Shown: positions 6,536 through 14,078 of the stretch, piece by piece | How positions within the stretch are numbered: position 1 is the stretch's first letter | Layout: each line of letters begins with the position of its first letter | Assembly (NCBI GenBank): GCA_964644025.1 | Contig: CAZXVW010000082.1 | Location: 1-17,320, forward strand | DNA length: 17,320 nt | From: CAZXVW01 sp964644025 | GTDB lineage: Bacteria > Acidobacteriota > Terriglobia > Bryobacterales > Bryobacteraceae | Direction: 5' to 3' | The notes under the pieces: generated by a model | What the model was told of the DNA's origin: nothing | Database searches by the model: none | The model's input: the letters and a program-made list of their open reading frames with translations, nothing else | Position numbers and translations under genes: made by a program

Positions 6536-6889
6536 TTACCTATTCGGCCCATTCGCTCCCGTCAACTCGTGTAACTGGCCCCGCTCGAAGTCCCTTACGG
6601 CCTCCTCCACCGTGCGGCCTCCGCCGGCGTAGATCTTGATACCAGCCGCGGATAACGTCTGAAATGCGTTCGGGCCGCAAGCGCCCGTGATCAGCACTGT
6701 GGCGCCGAGGCGGCTGATGTTTTCGGCCGCCTGGATCCCTGCTCCCCGTGCCGCGGTCGCCGACGTGACCTCATGTGGCTCCCAGGACTTGCTCTCAGTG
6801 TCGTACACCAGAACCCAAGGTGCCCGGCCGAAGCGGGAATCCACATCGCTGGTGGGTTTTGAACCGGTTGCCGTGATTGCAACTTTCAT
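6536..6889 (-). CDS. NifX-like protein resembling ORP (orange protein)
   Basis: 117 residues of the NifX/dinitrogenase iron-molybdenum cofactor family: MKVAITATGSKPTSDVDSRFGRAPWVLVYDTES, then the conserved core ATVLITGACGPNAFQTL and IKIYAGG. This organisation (no HFGH, but DVDSRFGR) is the subtype I associate with Desulfovibrio ORP, which carries a Mo-Cu-S cluster. The metal here is unproven. The start at 6889 is chosen because the protein then begins at the conserved first strand. The longer frame to 6931 would start inside the operator dyad. No Shine-Dalgarno sequence precedes 6889, and the predicted promoter starts only a few bases upstream, so the message may be almost leaderless. First gene of the five-gene minus-strand operon, divergent from the Mrp gene. 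Confidence 0.87.
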   Translation of the reverse strand: MKVAITATGSKPTSDVDSRFGRAPWVLVYDTESKSWEPHEVTSATAARGAGIQAAENISRLGATVLITGACGPNAFQTLSAAGIKIYAGGGRTVEEAVRDFERGQLHELTGANGPNR

Positions 6890-6899
6890 ATCGAATTCT

Positions 6900-6928
6900 A
6901 GTGTACAATAGTTCTTAGGTGTAATCAA
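6900..6928 (-). promoter_or_regulatory. Predicted sigma-70 promoter of the ORP-like operon
   Basis: On the minus strand TTGATT (6928-6923), a 17-base spacer and TACACT (6905-6900). The start point would be near 6893, about four bases before the ATG at 6889. The -35 box lies inside the 19-bp dyad. Confidence 0.5.
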
Positions 6929-6934
6929 CATCTA
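6916..6934. promoter_or_regulatory. 19-bp dyad, candidate PadR operator (copy 2)
   Basis: TAGGTGTAATCAACATCTA, with arms TAGGTGT/ACATCTA (one mismatch pair), sits between the divergent NifX-like and Mrp genes. It shares TAG-TGTA on the left and CATCTA on the right with the dyad at 3132-3150. Its position over the -35 box suggests repression of the minus-strand operon and perhaps of the Mrp gene on the other side. Confidence 0.7.
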
Positions 6935-7044
6935 CCCCATCCTCCGGTCACTTTCCTGACCGCGGCGGGCAGATCCTTCCAACCCGCTTTTCTTGCCGAG
7001 GGTCAGGGGAGATGGCTAGATCAACAACGAACGGGAGCAGCTAC

Positions 7045-7923
7045 ATGAATCCTGCAGAACGACAGAAGGAGAGAGAGCAACAGGAGCAGCGAGTCCGGGA
7101 GCAGATGAGCCGGGTTGGACGAAAGCTGATTGTTCTCTCCGGTAAAGGAGGGGTCGGCAAGAGTACTGTTGCCGCCAACCTCGCCGTAGCCCTGGCGGGC
7201 GCGGGCCACCGGGTGGGCCTGCTGGACGTGGACGTCCATGGCCCCAGTATCCCCAGGATTATGGGGATTGAAGGGAAAGCGCCGATCTCAAACGGCAAGC
7301 AGATCATGCCGCTTTCGGCCGGGGAGAACCTGGGCGTAATGTCGATTGGACTCCTGATCCAGAACAAAGCGGATGCCGTCATCTGGCGGGGGCCGTTGAA
7401 GTTCGGCGTAATCCGGCAGTTCCTGGCCGACGTTGCGTGGGAGTCGCTGGACTACCTCGTTGTTGATTGTCCCCCGGGCACCGGTGACGAACCGCTCTCG
7501 GTGGCCCAGTTGGTCGGGCGTCCCGCCGGAGCGGTGATCGTCACCACTCCCCAGGAACTGGCCATCAATGACGTCCGCCGTTGCGTCACCTTCTGTGAAA
7601 AAGTCTCGCTTCCGGTAGTCGGGATCGTGGAGAATATGAGCGGCTTCGTTTGCCCTGTCTGCGGAACGCGCACGGACCTGTTCGGCCGCGGCGGCGGTGA
7701 GCGCCTGGCCCGTGAGATGAAGGTTCCGTTTCTGGGCGACGTGCCCATCGAGCCGGCAATCGTGGGCTCCGGCGACGCGGGGAAACCGTTCCTCGGAAGC
7801 CATCCGGAAACCGAAGCCGGCAAGGCATTCACGGCGATCGTAGAAAAAATCGCCGCCCACCAGGACTGGACGGCGCCCGCACCGGCTCAGCCGGACACAG
7901 CCGCGGCCCGCGGGGCGGAATGA
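7045..7923 (+). CDS. mrp: Mrp/ApbC-family Fe-S cluster carrier ATPase
   Basis: 292 residues. Walker A GKGGVGKS at 33-40, DVDVHGPSIP at 61-70, the DCPPGTGDEP switch at 141-150 and the paired ligands C203 and C206 in NMSGFVCPVCG that bridge a [4Fe-4S] cluster in ApbC/NBP35 dimers. The N-terminus is a charged helix, the C-terminus an Ala/Pro tail. I take the ATG at 7045 (GGGAG seven bases upstream) rather than 7012, where GGGGAG touches the ATG. It diverges from the NifX-like operon. In Desulfovibrio a Mrp protein belongs to the ORP complex, so cluster insertion into the NifX-like partners is the likely role (inference). Confidence 0.92.
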   Translation: MNPAERQKEREQQEQRVREQMSRVGRKLIVLSGKGGVGKSTVAANLAVALAGAGHRVGLLDVDVHGPSIPRIMGIEGKAPISNGKQIMPLSAGENLGVMSIGLLIQNKADAVIWRGPLKFGVIRQFLADVAWESLDYLVVDCPPGTGDEPLSVAQLVGRPAGAVIVTTPQELAINDVRRCVTFCEKVSLPVVGIVENMSGFVCPVCGTRTDLFGRGGGERLAREMKVPFLGDVPIEPAIVGSGDAGKPFLGSHPETEAGKAFTAIVEKIAAHQDWTAPAPAQPDTAAARGAE

Positions 7924-7938
7924 TACGCCGGGTTCGCC

Positions 7939-9378
7939 TCAGCCTTCCTGGAGTATCTCGAAGCCTAGCAGCCGGCCCAGGCGCCTGACCGCGCGCACGT
8001 GGTTTCCGTAGAAAACCACGCGGTGCAGCAGGTCCCGGGTGCCCGGCATCTTGCCGCCTCGTGTCAGCGCCGCCGAGTAACCTTCCAAATACCTCCGCGC
8101 GTTGCTGACCCGCGCACGGATCTTCGTCCGGCAGCCATTGGGGTTGTCCACGTTGCCGATCACCTCGCCGGTGGCGAGCAGCAAGCGGTCCGCCCCGGCA
8201 AACCGGGCAATGGTGACCGTGCCGGCGGCCGGCGCCAGCACCTGCATCGACACGCCCTTGTGATCCTCCAGATGGGAGCGGATCAGGTAGGGAGACGGTT
8301 TGCCGTTGAGGGCGCGCAGGCGAGTCGCGGCGACGCAATGGGCGAAGATGAGCTCGTTGCGGCTGGTATCGAACACCGGGTCGTTGACGAATCCCGGCAC
8401 GCCGCTGAAGGAAGTAATCAGGAGTTGGGTCATCGTCGACTCCAGGTCGCATTCGCAGACGCCGTAGAGGCCGGCGTCGTTAAGTTTGGAGAAAGCGACG
8501 CAGGGGTAGGCGGGCAATTCCTTTCTGGAGAAGCCGCCGAGGCAGTCGATGGCGATGGCGTTGGCCCCCTCGGTCCGCATCAGGTTCTGGATGGCGTGAT
8601 AGAGGCGGAGCGAAGCGCTAATCTCCTCCGGCTTCGGCTCCACCACGCGCAACGCCGCCTTCTCGAACTCCCGCGCCGCGCTCGCCGCCGCGGAGGCGTC
8701 CGCCGCCTGGTAGGCGGCCTGGATGTCCGTGTAAGCCGGGAAAGCGAACTGGGTACCGAACCGCCGGGCGTAGCCGCTGGTTTCCGGCTTGTGGTCCGGC
8801 CGGGCTACCAGCAGCACCTTGCTGTGGCGGAGGTGGTGCACGGTTTGAAACAGCTTCACGTAAGGGTCCAGTGCGGCAAAGCTGCTGCTGGCGATCACCT
8901 CCACCTTGTTGCCCATTTGCTGGAAGGCGGCGGCGTGGGTCCAGTCATGACCCATGTAGGGCAATGAAAAAAGCACTACCGGCAGATCGGAAGCCACCAG
9001 CTTTCGGAGCATCGAGTAAACGCCGGTGGTCAGGTTGAAGGCCAGGATGATATCCGCCTGAGTTGCTTGCGCGGCCCAGGCCTCCGCCGCAGCCTCGTTG
9101 CGCAGCATTTCGCCGCCGGTGAGCTGGATGCGGCCCGGATAACGTTTCTGCCACTCGAGCAGGTTCGCCTCGATTTTGGCTACTTCGGCTTTCAGGTCCA
9201 CATCGGGCCGCGGCCAGCCGGCGTGCCGGGCCAGGAACACCCTTCGGACCACCGCGGGGCCGCTCCACGGCATCTGAATCTGCTCCGCGCCGCCGGGGGC
9301 CGGCAGTGCGGCGCCCAGGCTGGCGGCGGAGGCCGACAGAAAGGACCGTCTGGTCAGGTTGTCACGTGCTTCGGACAT
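7939..9378 (-). CDS. Tat-exported L-fucose/L-arabinose isomerase-like protein
   Basis: 479 residues. A twin-arginine leader (TRRSFLSASAASLGAAL, R10-R11) directs export in folded form. The mature part resembles the L-fucose/L-arabinose isomerase superfamily: a Rossmann-like first half (ADIILAFNLTTGVYSML, SDLPVVLFSLPYMGHDW, KVLLVARPDHKPETSG), a middle segment AIAIDCLGGFSRKELPAYPCVAFSKLNDAG, then GVCECDLESTMTQLL with candidate metal ligands, and FYGNHVRAVRRLGRLLGFE near the end with a candidate catalytic His. Why an isomerase-like protein should be periplasmic is unclear; it may bind or process a sugar released by the GH51 enzyme. ATG at 9378 with GGAG seven bases before. Confidence 0.72.
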   Translation of the reverse strand: MSEARDNLTRRSFLSASAASLGAALPAPGGAEQIQMPWSGPAVVRRVFLARHAGWPRPDVDLKAEVAKIEANLLEWQKRYPGRIQLTGGEMLRNEAAAEAWAAQATQADIILAFNLTTGVYSMLRKLVASDLPVVLFSLPYMGHDWTHAAAFQQMGNKVEVIASSSFAALDPYVKLFQTVHHLRHSKVLLVARPDHKPETSGYARRFGTQFAFPAYTDIQAAYQAADASAAASAAREFEKAALRVVEPKPEEISASLRLYHAIQNLMRTEGANAIAIDCLGGFSRKELPAYPCVAFSKLNDAGLYGVCECDLESTMTQLLITSFSGVPGFVNDPVFDTSRNELIFAHCVAATRLRALNGKPSPYLIRSHLEDHKGVSMQVLAPAAGTVTIARFAGADRLLLATGEVIGNVDNPNGCRTKIRARVSNARRYLEGYSAALTRGGKMPGTRDLLHRVVFYGNHVRAVRRLGRLLGFEILQEG

Positions 9379-9398
9379 GATTGCACTCCAGAGTCGTC

Positions 9399-9416
9399 GT
9401 TGGCGGTAAGGCCAAC
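9399..9416. promoter_or_regulatory. Dyad at the predicted start point of the isomerase-like gene
   Basis: GTTGGC and GCCAAC arms with a 6-base spacer, lying at and just downstream of the predicted transcription start. It could be an operator or a short 5' hairpin. Confidence 0.4.
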
Positions 9417-9419
9417 CGC

Positions 9420-9448
9420 AGTATACTCCCCGGCCCCGCCGCCTTCAA
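9420..9448 (-). promoter_or_regulatory. Predicted sigma-70 promoter of the isomerase-like gene
   Basis: Minus strand TTGAAG (9448-9443), a 17-base spacer and TATACT (9425-9420), a good -10 box. The start point would be near 9413, giving a leader of about 35 bases. The isomerase-like gene can thus be expressed apart from the transporter gene before it. Confidence 0.6.
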
Positions 9449-9497
9449 GCAACCGAATTGCTCTGGCTACGCTCCGGGCACGGGCGCCCCCAGCTTC

Positions 9498-11060
9498 TTA
9501 TCCGAACCCGAAGACCGCCGATCCAAGTACATACACGATCACCGGCGTCACGAGAATCGCGATCAGGTCAAGCACAATGCCCGCTCGGAACATTGCCGGA
9601 ATGGTGATCCAGCCGCTGCTGAAGACGACGGCGTTGGGTGGCGTCGCCACTGGCAGCATAAAGGCAAACGACGCCATGATGGTCGCCGGGATCAAGATCA
9701 AGTAAGGATTGATACCCAGTTCCAATGCAACTTCCGCCAGAACGGGGCAAAGCATGAGTACGGTTGCGACGTTCGACGTCATCTCGGTCAGCAGCACCGC
9801 AAGAATACAGGCGGCCGGGAAGATTACCCACACGGGGGTGCCTTTAAGTCCGGCCAGCAGTGAGCCGATCCAATTCGCCAGCCCCGTCTCGGTGATCCCC
9901 GCCGCCAGCGCGAAGCCCCCGCCAAAGAGGATAACGATTCCCCACGGGAGCCCGGTCTGGATGGTCCTCCAGTCCATGATGAATCTCTCCTTCCGGCCCT
10001 TCCATTCCACGCCGCCCTTCAGGTTGACGGGGATCAAGCAGAGCACAATAGCGATGAAGATGCCCACGGTGGCGTCGTGCAGAAACTCGGGATGAGAGAA
10101 AACTCGTGACCAGCCAGGGATGGTAAACACGCCCACGTGGATGGGCTGACGGAACATCCACAGGAAAGCGAGACAGCATGAGGCCGCGAGAACTATCTTT
10201 TCCGGTCGCGACATGGGGCCCAGCTTCCGTCTCTCTTCCTCAATGACAGATTGACTTGCTGTGAACTGAATACGGTTCAACGAGACGCGGCTGCCGAAGC
10301 GGCAAAGGTAAAGCCACGCGATAGGCAGGAGAACAAGGACCACGGGCACGCCAACCAGACTCCAGTCGAGGAAGGAGATGGAGGGATTTTCGGGAAATCG
10401 CTCCTCCGCAAACCCCAGGAAGGCGACATTGGTGGGCGTTCCGACGATGGTCCCGACACCGCCGATACTGGCCGAGTAAGCGATTCCCAGCAGCAATACC
10501 AGCCCGAAGGTATCTTTCACCCGCTCCGGCGTTCCTTCGTCCCGGCGGCCATCGAGTAAGGCCGACTCTGAGATCTGCAAGACGACGGCCATCGCCACCG
10601 GCAGCATCATCATGGTGGTGGCGGTGTTGGAGACCCACATCGAGAGAAAAGCTGTGGCCACCATGAAGCCCAGCACAAGCCGGTTCGGATGCGTGCCGAC
10701 CTTGGCGATGGTCGCCAGTGCGACTCTCCTGTGCAGGTTCCATTTCTCCATCGCCAGCGCAATGATGAAGCCGCCCACGTACAAGTAGATAAGGTGGTTT
10801 GCATAGTGCGGCGCCACCTCGCTGCTCGCCATGATGCCGAGTAGTGGATAGGCCGCAATGGGAATCAGTGCGGTGACGGCGATGTGCGTGGCTTCGGTGA
10901 TCCACCAGAGGGCCATCAGCGCCACCACCGCCGCCATCCGCTTCGCCTCCGGGCTCATCCCGGCCGGGGCGGGCAGCAGCAGGATCGCCACGAACGAGAC
11001 GCTCCCGCCAATCAGGCCGATCAGGCGGCGTGATCCGTAGCTTTCCTGGTTCTGGGGCAA
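9498..11060 (-). CDS. DASS/SLC13-family sodium:carboxylate symporter
   Basis: 520 residues with about a dozen hydrophobic segments, an inner-membrane protein. Both family signatures are present: the first repeat carries SMWVSNTATTMMMLP (SNT motif, about residues 140-154), and the second has EMTSNVATVLMLCPV near residue 430. Also typical are WWITEATHIAVTALIPIAAYPLLGI and GGVGTIVGTPTNVAFLG. The family imports di- and tricarboxylates such as succinate, malate, citrate or sulfate with sodium; the substrate cannot be read here. The start is a TTG at 11060, supported by AGGAG six bases upstream and by the position of the first membrane segment. Confidence 0.9.
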   Translation of the reverse strand: MPQNQESYGSRRLIGLIGGSVSFVAILLLPAPAGMSPEAKRMAAVVALMALWWITEATHIAVTALIPIAAYPLLGIMASSEVAPHYANHLIYLYVGGFIIALAMEKWNLHRRVALATIAKVGTHPNRLVLGFMVATAFLSMWVSNTATTMMMLPVAMAVVLQISESALLDGRRDEGTPERVKDTFGLVLLLGIAYSASIGGVGTIVGTPTNVAFLGFAEERFPENPSISFLDWSLVGVPVVLVLLPIAWLYLCRFGSRVSLNRIQFTASQSVIEEERRKLGPMSRPEKIVLAASCCLAFLWMFRQPIHVGVFTIPGWSRVFSHPEFLHDATVGIFIAIVLCLIPVNLKGGVEWKGRKERFIMDWRTIQTGLPWGIVILFGGGFALAAGITETGLANWIGSLLAGLKGTPVWVIFPAACILAVLLTEMTSNVATVLMLCPVLAEVALELGINPYLILIPATIMASFAFMLPVATPPNAVVFSSGWITIPAMFRAGIVLDLIAILVTPVIVYVLGSAVFGFG

Positions 11061-11088
11061 CGGCGGCTCCTGGGGACGCGGAATCTCT

Positions 11089-11118
11089 ATCCTATGAACG
11101 GCCGCCGATTCGCGTCAA
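11089..11118 (-). promoter_or_regulatory. Predicted promoter of the DASS symporter gene
   Basis: Minus strand TTGACG (11118-11113), an 18-base spacer and TAGGAT (11094-11089). It lies just after the hairpin that follows the transglycosylase gene, so the symporter probably has its own promoter. Confidence 0.45.
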
Positions 11119-11125
11119 CTGTCAT

Positions 11126-11154
11126 CGCGCGGCGGCTGCGCCGGTCGCCGCGCG
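11126..11154 (-). terminator. GC-rich hairpin after the transglycosylase gene
   Basis: Perfect 9-bp arms CGCGCGGCG (11126-11134) and CGCCGCGCG (11146-11154) with an 11-base loop, 20 bases after the stop. No U-tract follows, so it would be a weak or non-canonical terminator, or an RNA 3'-end stabiliser. Confidence 0.4.
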
Positions 11155-11173
11155 CACGGCCGCATCGGCCTCC

Positions 11174-11812
11174 TCAATTGCCGGTGTGTTTCTGGCGGGA
11201 ACGGCTCAGTTGCCGGTAGCGCTCAAGCACGCGCTCGACGTAAAGCCGCGTTTCCGGGTAAGGTGGGATGCCCTGGTAGCGGTCCACCGCTCCCTCGCCG
11301 GCGTTGTAGGCGGCCAGGGCACGGTAAGCGCCGCCGTCGTACTTGAGCAGGAGCCGGCGCAGATAACGGGCGCCGGCATCCACGTTTTGTGCGGGGTCGG
11401 CCGGGTCGGCGTTGAGTTTCGCCGCGGTGCCGGGCATGAGCTGCATGATCCCGATTGCTCCCTTCGGTGAGACGGCGTCCGGCCGGAAGCCGGATTCGAC
11501 CGCCGCCACGCTCCGCAACAGCTCCGGCGGCAGGCCGTAACGCTTGGCGGCTTCCTCTACAAGCTGTTCGGGAGCCGCCGGCGGCGCTTCCGGCTGTTGG
11601 GCGGATGCTGCGGGGGGTGGCACGTAATCCTCAGCTTCAAACCCTGCCACCGAGGCTCGTGAGAGCTCGATTTTGCCCTCCGCGGTGAACAGGCGGACCA
11701 CGGCCCCGTCGATCTCGTGCCGCTCCGCGCGCAAGCGGAAGCCGTTGTTCAGCACCACGTATTCACCGGCCAGCGCAGAGCCGGCCAGGCAGAGGATCAG
11801 GAGGCTTCTCAC
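11174..11812 (-). CDS. Small secreted lytic transglycosylase (SLT domain)
   Basis: 212 residues. It has a signal peptide of about 15 residues, then a small beta-rich domain (about 17-65, EYVVLNNGFRLRAERHEIDGAVVRLFTAEG style) and an Ala/Pro linker. The SLT domain spans 82-200: catalytic E106 in VAAVESGFRPDAVSPKGAIGIMQLMPGTA, N(V)DAGARYLRRLL, and AYNAGEGAV at 158-166. It should cleave peptidoglycan to 1,6-anhydro products in the periplasm. GTG at 11812 is used because GGAAGGG precedes it and the signal peptide then starts at once; the longer frame adds 24 unlikely residues. It lies 68 bases after the GH51 gene with a strong hairpin between. Confidence 0.9.
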   Translation of the reverse strand: MRSLLILCLAGSALAGEYVVLNNGFRLRAERHEIDGAVVRLFTAEGKIELSRASVAGFEAEDYVPPPAASAQQPEAPPAAPEQLVEEAAKRYGLPPELLRSVAAVESGFRPDAVSPKGAIGIMQLMPGTAAKLNADPADPAQNVDAGARYLRRLLLKYDGGAYRALAAYNAGEGAVDRYQGIPPYPETRLYVERVLERYRQLSRSRQKHTGN

Positions 11813-11843
11813 GTCACACCCTTCCTTTAAGTCTATGACGCCG

Positions 11844-11872
11844 GCGCGGCCGCTGCCGTGCAGCCGCCGCGC
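11844..11872 (-). terminator. Strong hairpin between the GH51 and transglycosylase genes
   Basis: Outer arms GCGCGGC (11844-11850) and GCCGCGC (11866-11872), one C-C mismatch, inner arms GCTGC and GCAGC and the triloop CGT. It begins eight bases after the GH51 stop. There is no U-tract, so the effect may be partial termination or 3'-end protection. Confidence 0.45.
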
Positions 11873-11880
11873 GGGCCGCC

Positions 11881-13824
11881 TCACTGAACCGGGAGCGAGT
11901 ACAGGGTCACGCTCAGCGGGGCGATGGCGAACGTTCCGGCGGTGTCATCAATCGTTGTTTGCTGAATGTCCACCTGGCGCGGCTCCCCTGGCGCATTGTG
12001 CGCCCACCGGCCCCGCCCGGTGATCACCCAGCGACGGCCGCGCCCCGTGAGGCTTGCTGCCTTCAGGTCAAGCGCGATCTCCCGCTTCTCCTCCGTGGGA
12101 TTCACCACGCCGACCGTAATCGCGGTTTTATCCGCCGTCCAGGCCGCCGCGATGTCGAGCGGTGCGTAGTCTCCGGAAACTTCCACTGGGATCGTACCGT
12201 ACCGTTCGCGGTAGAGCTTCAACACCAGGCCGGTCGTCTCGAATTCCGCCTGCGTCCTGGTGGTCTTGATGGCCCCGATCACGTTCACCGTCTGGGCGTA
12301 GTTGGCCATGAAAAAGATGTCGCTGTTGCGGAAGAACTCATGCAGCCCGGCGGCGATGCCGAGCGCGTCCTGCAGGAAATAGCGCACGCCCAGCTCGCCG
12401 TACTCGTTCGGGCCGTACCAGTAGTTCCATTCATCCATCGCCACGCGAATGTTCTTGCCGCCGAGCGAGGCCAGCTCGCGGCGGTAAGTGCGGTGCGCGT
12501 CGGCCACCTTCCGGATGCGTTCGGGAATCTGCGCCACGTGCGCCGCCACGTCTTCCTTGTCTTGCCAGTAGAGATGCTCGCTGATCAGGCTCATGTAGTC
12601 CGCGCAGGTGGTCAGCATCTGCCGGCTCCACTGGCCCACCCGGCCCACGGCCACTGGCTTGATGGAAGCATCCACCGCCCGCATTGCTTCGACCACGCGG
12701 TTATGCTTCTTGACGTAGTCGGCGAGCGGCATATGGCCAAGTTGCCAGTTTCCGTACATTTCATTGCCCACGGCGAACCATTTCACGCCGAACGGCCGCG
12801 GGTGTCCGTTTCCGGCTCGCAGCTTGCCCATCGGCGTCTCTGGTCCGCCATTCAGATACTCGACCTCTTCGGCCGCAGCCTCGGCGCCGCCGAGACCCGT
12901 ATTGATGGCAATGTAGGGTTCGGCGTCGATCTCCCGGCACAGCGTCAGGAATTCATGCAGGCCCACGTCGTTTGGTTCCACGCCCTTCCAGGCGGGATTC
13001 TTGCGCGGCGGCCGGCGGTCCGGGTCACCGATGCCGTCCCTCCAGTTGTAACCGCTCACGAAATTACCGCCGGGCCAGCGGTAGACGGGGGCGTTCAATT
13101 GTCTGAGCAGCGCCACCGTATCGGCCCGCCAGCCGTAGATGTTGTCGGCCGGCATCAGCGAAACTGTTCCGATGAGAAACTTACCCGTGCCTTCGCCGGT
13201 GATTTCCAGCCGCCCGTTGTCGGTGGTCCCGCCGGAAGTGAACTTGAGGGGGTACCTTGCGTAATCGCCAGTGAGCTTGTCGATGACCACGGTGTCGCGC
13301 ATCGTCGCCCCGCCGCCCCACACCAGGCTCACCCGGATGGGCGCGGCGGAAGCATCGCCGGCCAGCACGATCCGCCCGGTGTACTGCTTTCCTGCGATCA
13401 GGCCCAGCCGTTCCTGCATGAGGCCGGCCCGCTGTCCACCGCCGGGGAGGGTGATTTGCGGCGTATGATCCCCAACGTAAGAATGCGCCGTGATCATTCT
13501 CACGGCGTGCTTCGGGCCGAGAATCATCCACGGCGATCGCACCAGCAGCTCGTAGGGGTGTCCTTCCCCCTGGTAGGAGCTTTTGCCGGGCGTGTACATC
13601 TCCCACGCTGGCGCCTCACCATGCACCGGGTAGTAGAATTTCCGGTCCTCGAGCATCTCGGCCCACAGCCCTCCGTAAATGCAGCGGCCGAGGTGTTCGA
13701 TGAATTGCCCGTAAATGTACTTTGAGATCGGTTCGCCGGTCTTGGCAGTGTCGATGGTCACCTTCGATGCTGCGCCGCTCAGTGCGCAGCTCGCCAGCAA
13801 CAGCACCGGGATCAGCTTCTTCAT
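11881..13824 (-). CDS. Secreted GH51 alpha-L-arabinofuranosidase
   Basis: 647 residues with a signal peptide (MKKLIPVLLLASCALSGAAS). A GH51-type catalytic barrel carries the acid/base Glu355 in WFAVGNEMYGNW and the nucleophile Glu465 in VAMDEWNYWYG, as well as YRWPGGNFVSGYNWRDGIG near residue 250. A carbohydrate-binding-like beta domain is inserted between about residues 110 and 225, and a C-terminal beta-sandwich ends the protein. It should release L-arabinose from arabinan or arabinoxylan side chains outside the cytoplasm. The ATG at 13824 has AGAGGA before it. It heads a same-strand series with transglycosylase, symporter and isomerase-like genes. Confidence 0.93.
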   Translation of the reverse strand: MKKLIPVLLLASCALSGAASKVTIDTAKTGEPISKYIYGQFIEHLGRCIYGGLWAEMLEDRKFYYPVHGEAPAWEMYTPGKSSYQGEGHPYELLVRSPWMILGPKHAVRMITAHSYVGDHTPQITLPGGGQRAGLMQERLGLIAGKQYTGRIVLAGDASAAPIRVSLVWGGGATMRDTVVIDKLTGDYARYPLKFTSGGTTDNGRLEITGEGTGKFLIGTVSLMPADNIYGWRADTVALLRQLNAPVYRWPGGNFVSGYNWRDGIGDPDRRPPRKNPAWKGVEPNDVGLHEFLTLCREIDAEPYIAINTGLGGAEAAAEEVEYLNGGPETPMGKLRAGNGHPRPFGVKWFAVGNEMYGNWQLGHMPLADYVKKHNRVVEAMRAVDASIKPVAVGRVGQWSRQMLTTCADYMSLISEHLYWQDKEDVAAHVAQIPERIRKVADAHRTYRRELASLGGKNIRVAMDEWNYWYGPNEYGELGVRYFLQDALGIAAGLHEFFRNSDIFFMANYAQTVNVIGAIKTTRTQAEFETTGLVLKLYRERYGTIPVEVSGDYAPLDIAAAWTADKTAITVGVVNPTEEKREIALDLKAASLTGRGRRWVITGRGRWAHNAPGEPRQVDIQQTTIDDTAGTFAIAPLSVTLYSLPVQ

Positions 13825-13918
13825 GATTTCCTCTCTTGTCCTCCTGATTCTACCGGAGTTGCCGCGAAACACGGAACAGACTGCCGGGCGTCGACGGAGA
13901 CATCGCCGGGAAATCTCC

Positions 13919-13936
13919 GCTCTTAGAGCTTGTCAA
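13919..13936 (-). promoter_or_regulatory. Possible promoter element and small dyad upstream of GH51
   Basis: A TTGACA-type -35 box reads on the minus strand at 13936-13931, followed closely by the dyad GCTCTTAGAGC (13919-13929). No convincing -10 box is seen at the right distance, so this is tentative. The rest of the 254-base divergent gap holds the ferredoxin promoter and nothing else I can name. Confidence 0.25.
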
Positions 13937-14007
13937 GCGCGCCCGGTGCTCGGTTGGTCCCGGCCGTTTCCCGCGTGGTTCAATCTTTACCGGATGGTAT
14001 ATTCACC

Positions 14008-14036
14008 TTGACTCTCCCGGTCCGGTTCGTTACCCT
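14008..14036 (+). promoter_or_regulatory. Predicted sigma-70 promoter of the ferredoxin gene
   Basis: TTGACT (14008-14013), a 17-base spacer and TACCCT (14031-14036). Transcription would begin near 14043, about 36 bases before the GTG start. Confidence 0.55.
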
Positions 14037-14078
14037 GGGGGCAAAAGCGGGGAATTTCAGACCCGCCTTGGAGGGTAA

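Noticed and set aside
3710..6889. Nitrogenase (nif) cluster, because of the NifX-like proteins
   Set aside because: No nifHDK, nifEN or nifB is present; the combination with ferredoxin-MinD ATPases and Mrp points to an ORP-like system instead.
6890..7044. Sigma-54 (-24/-12) promoter for the divergent ORP-like genes, as in Desulfovibrio
   Set aside because: I found no GG-N10-GC element with the expected flanks on either strand in this gap.
11959..13725. 588-codon plus-strand frame opposite the GH51 gene
   Set aside because: The minus strand encodes a complete GH51 enzyme with both catalytic Glu residues; the opposite frame is a GC-driven artefact.
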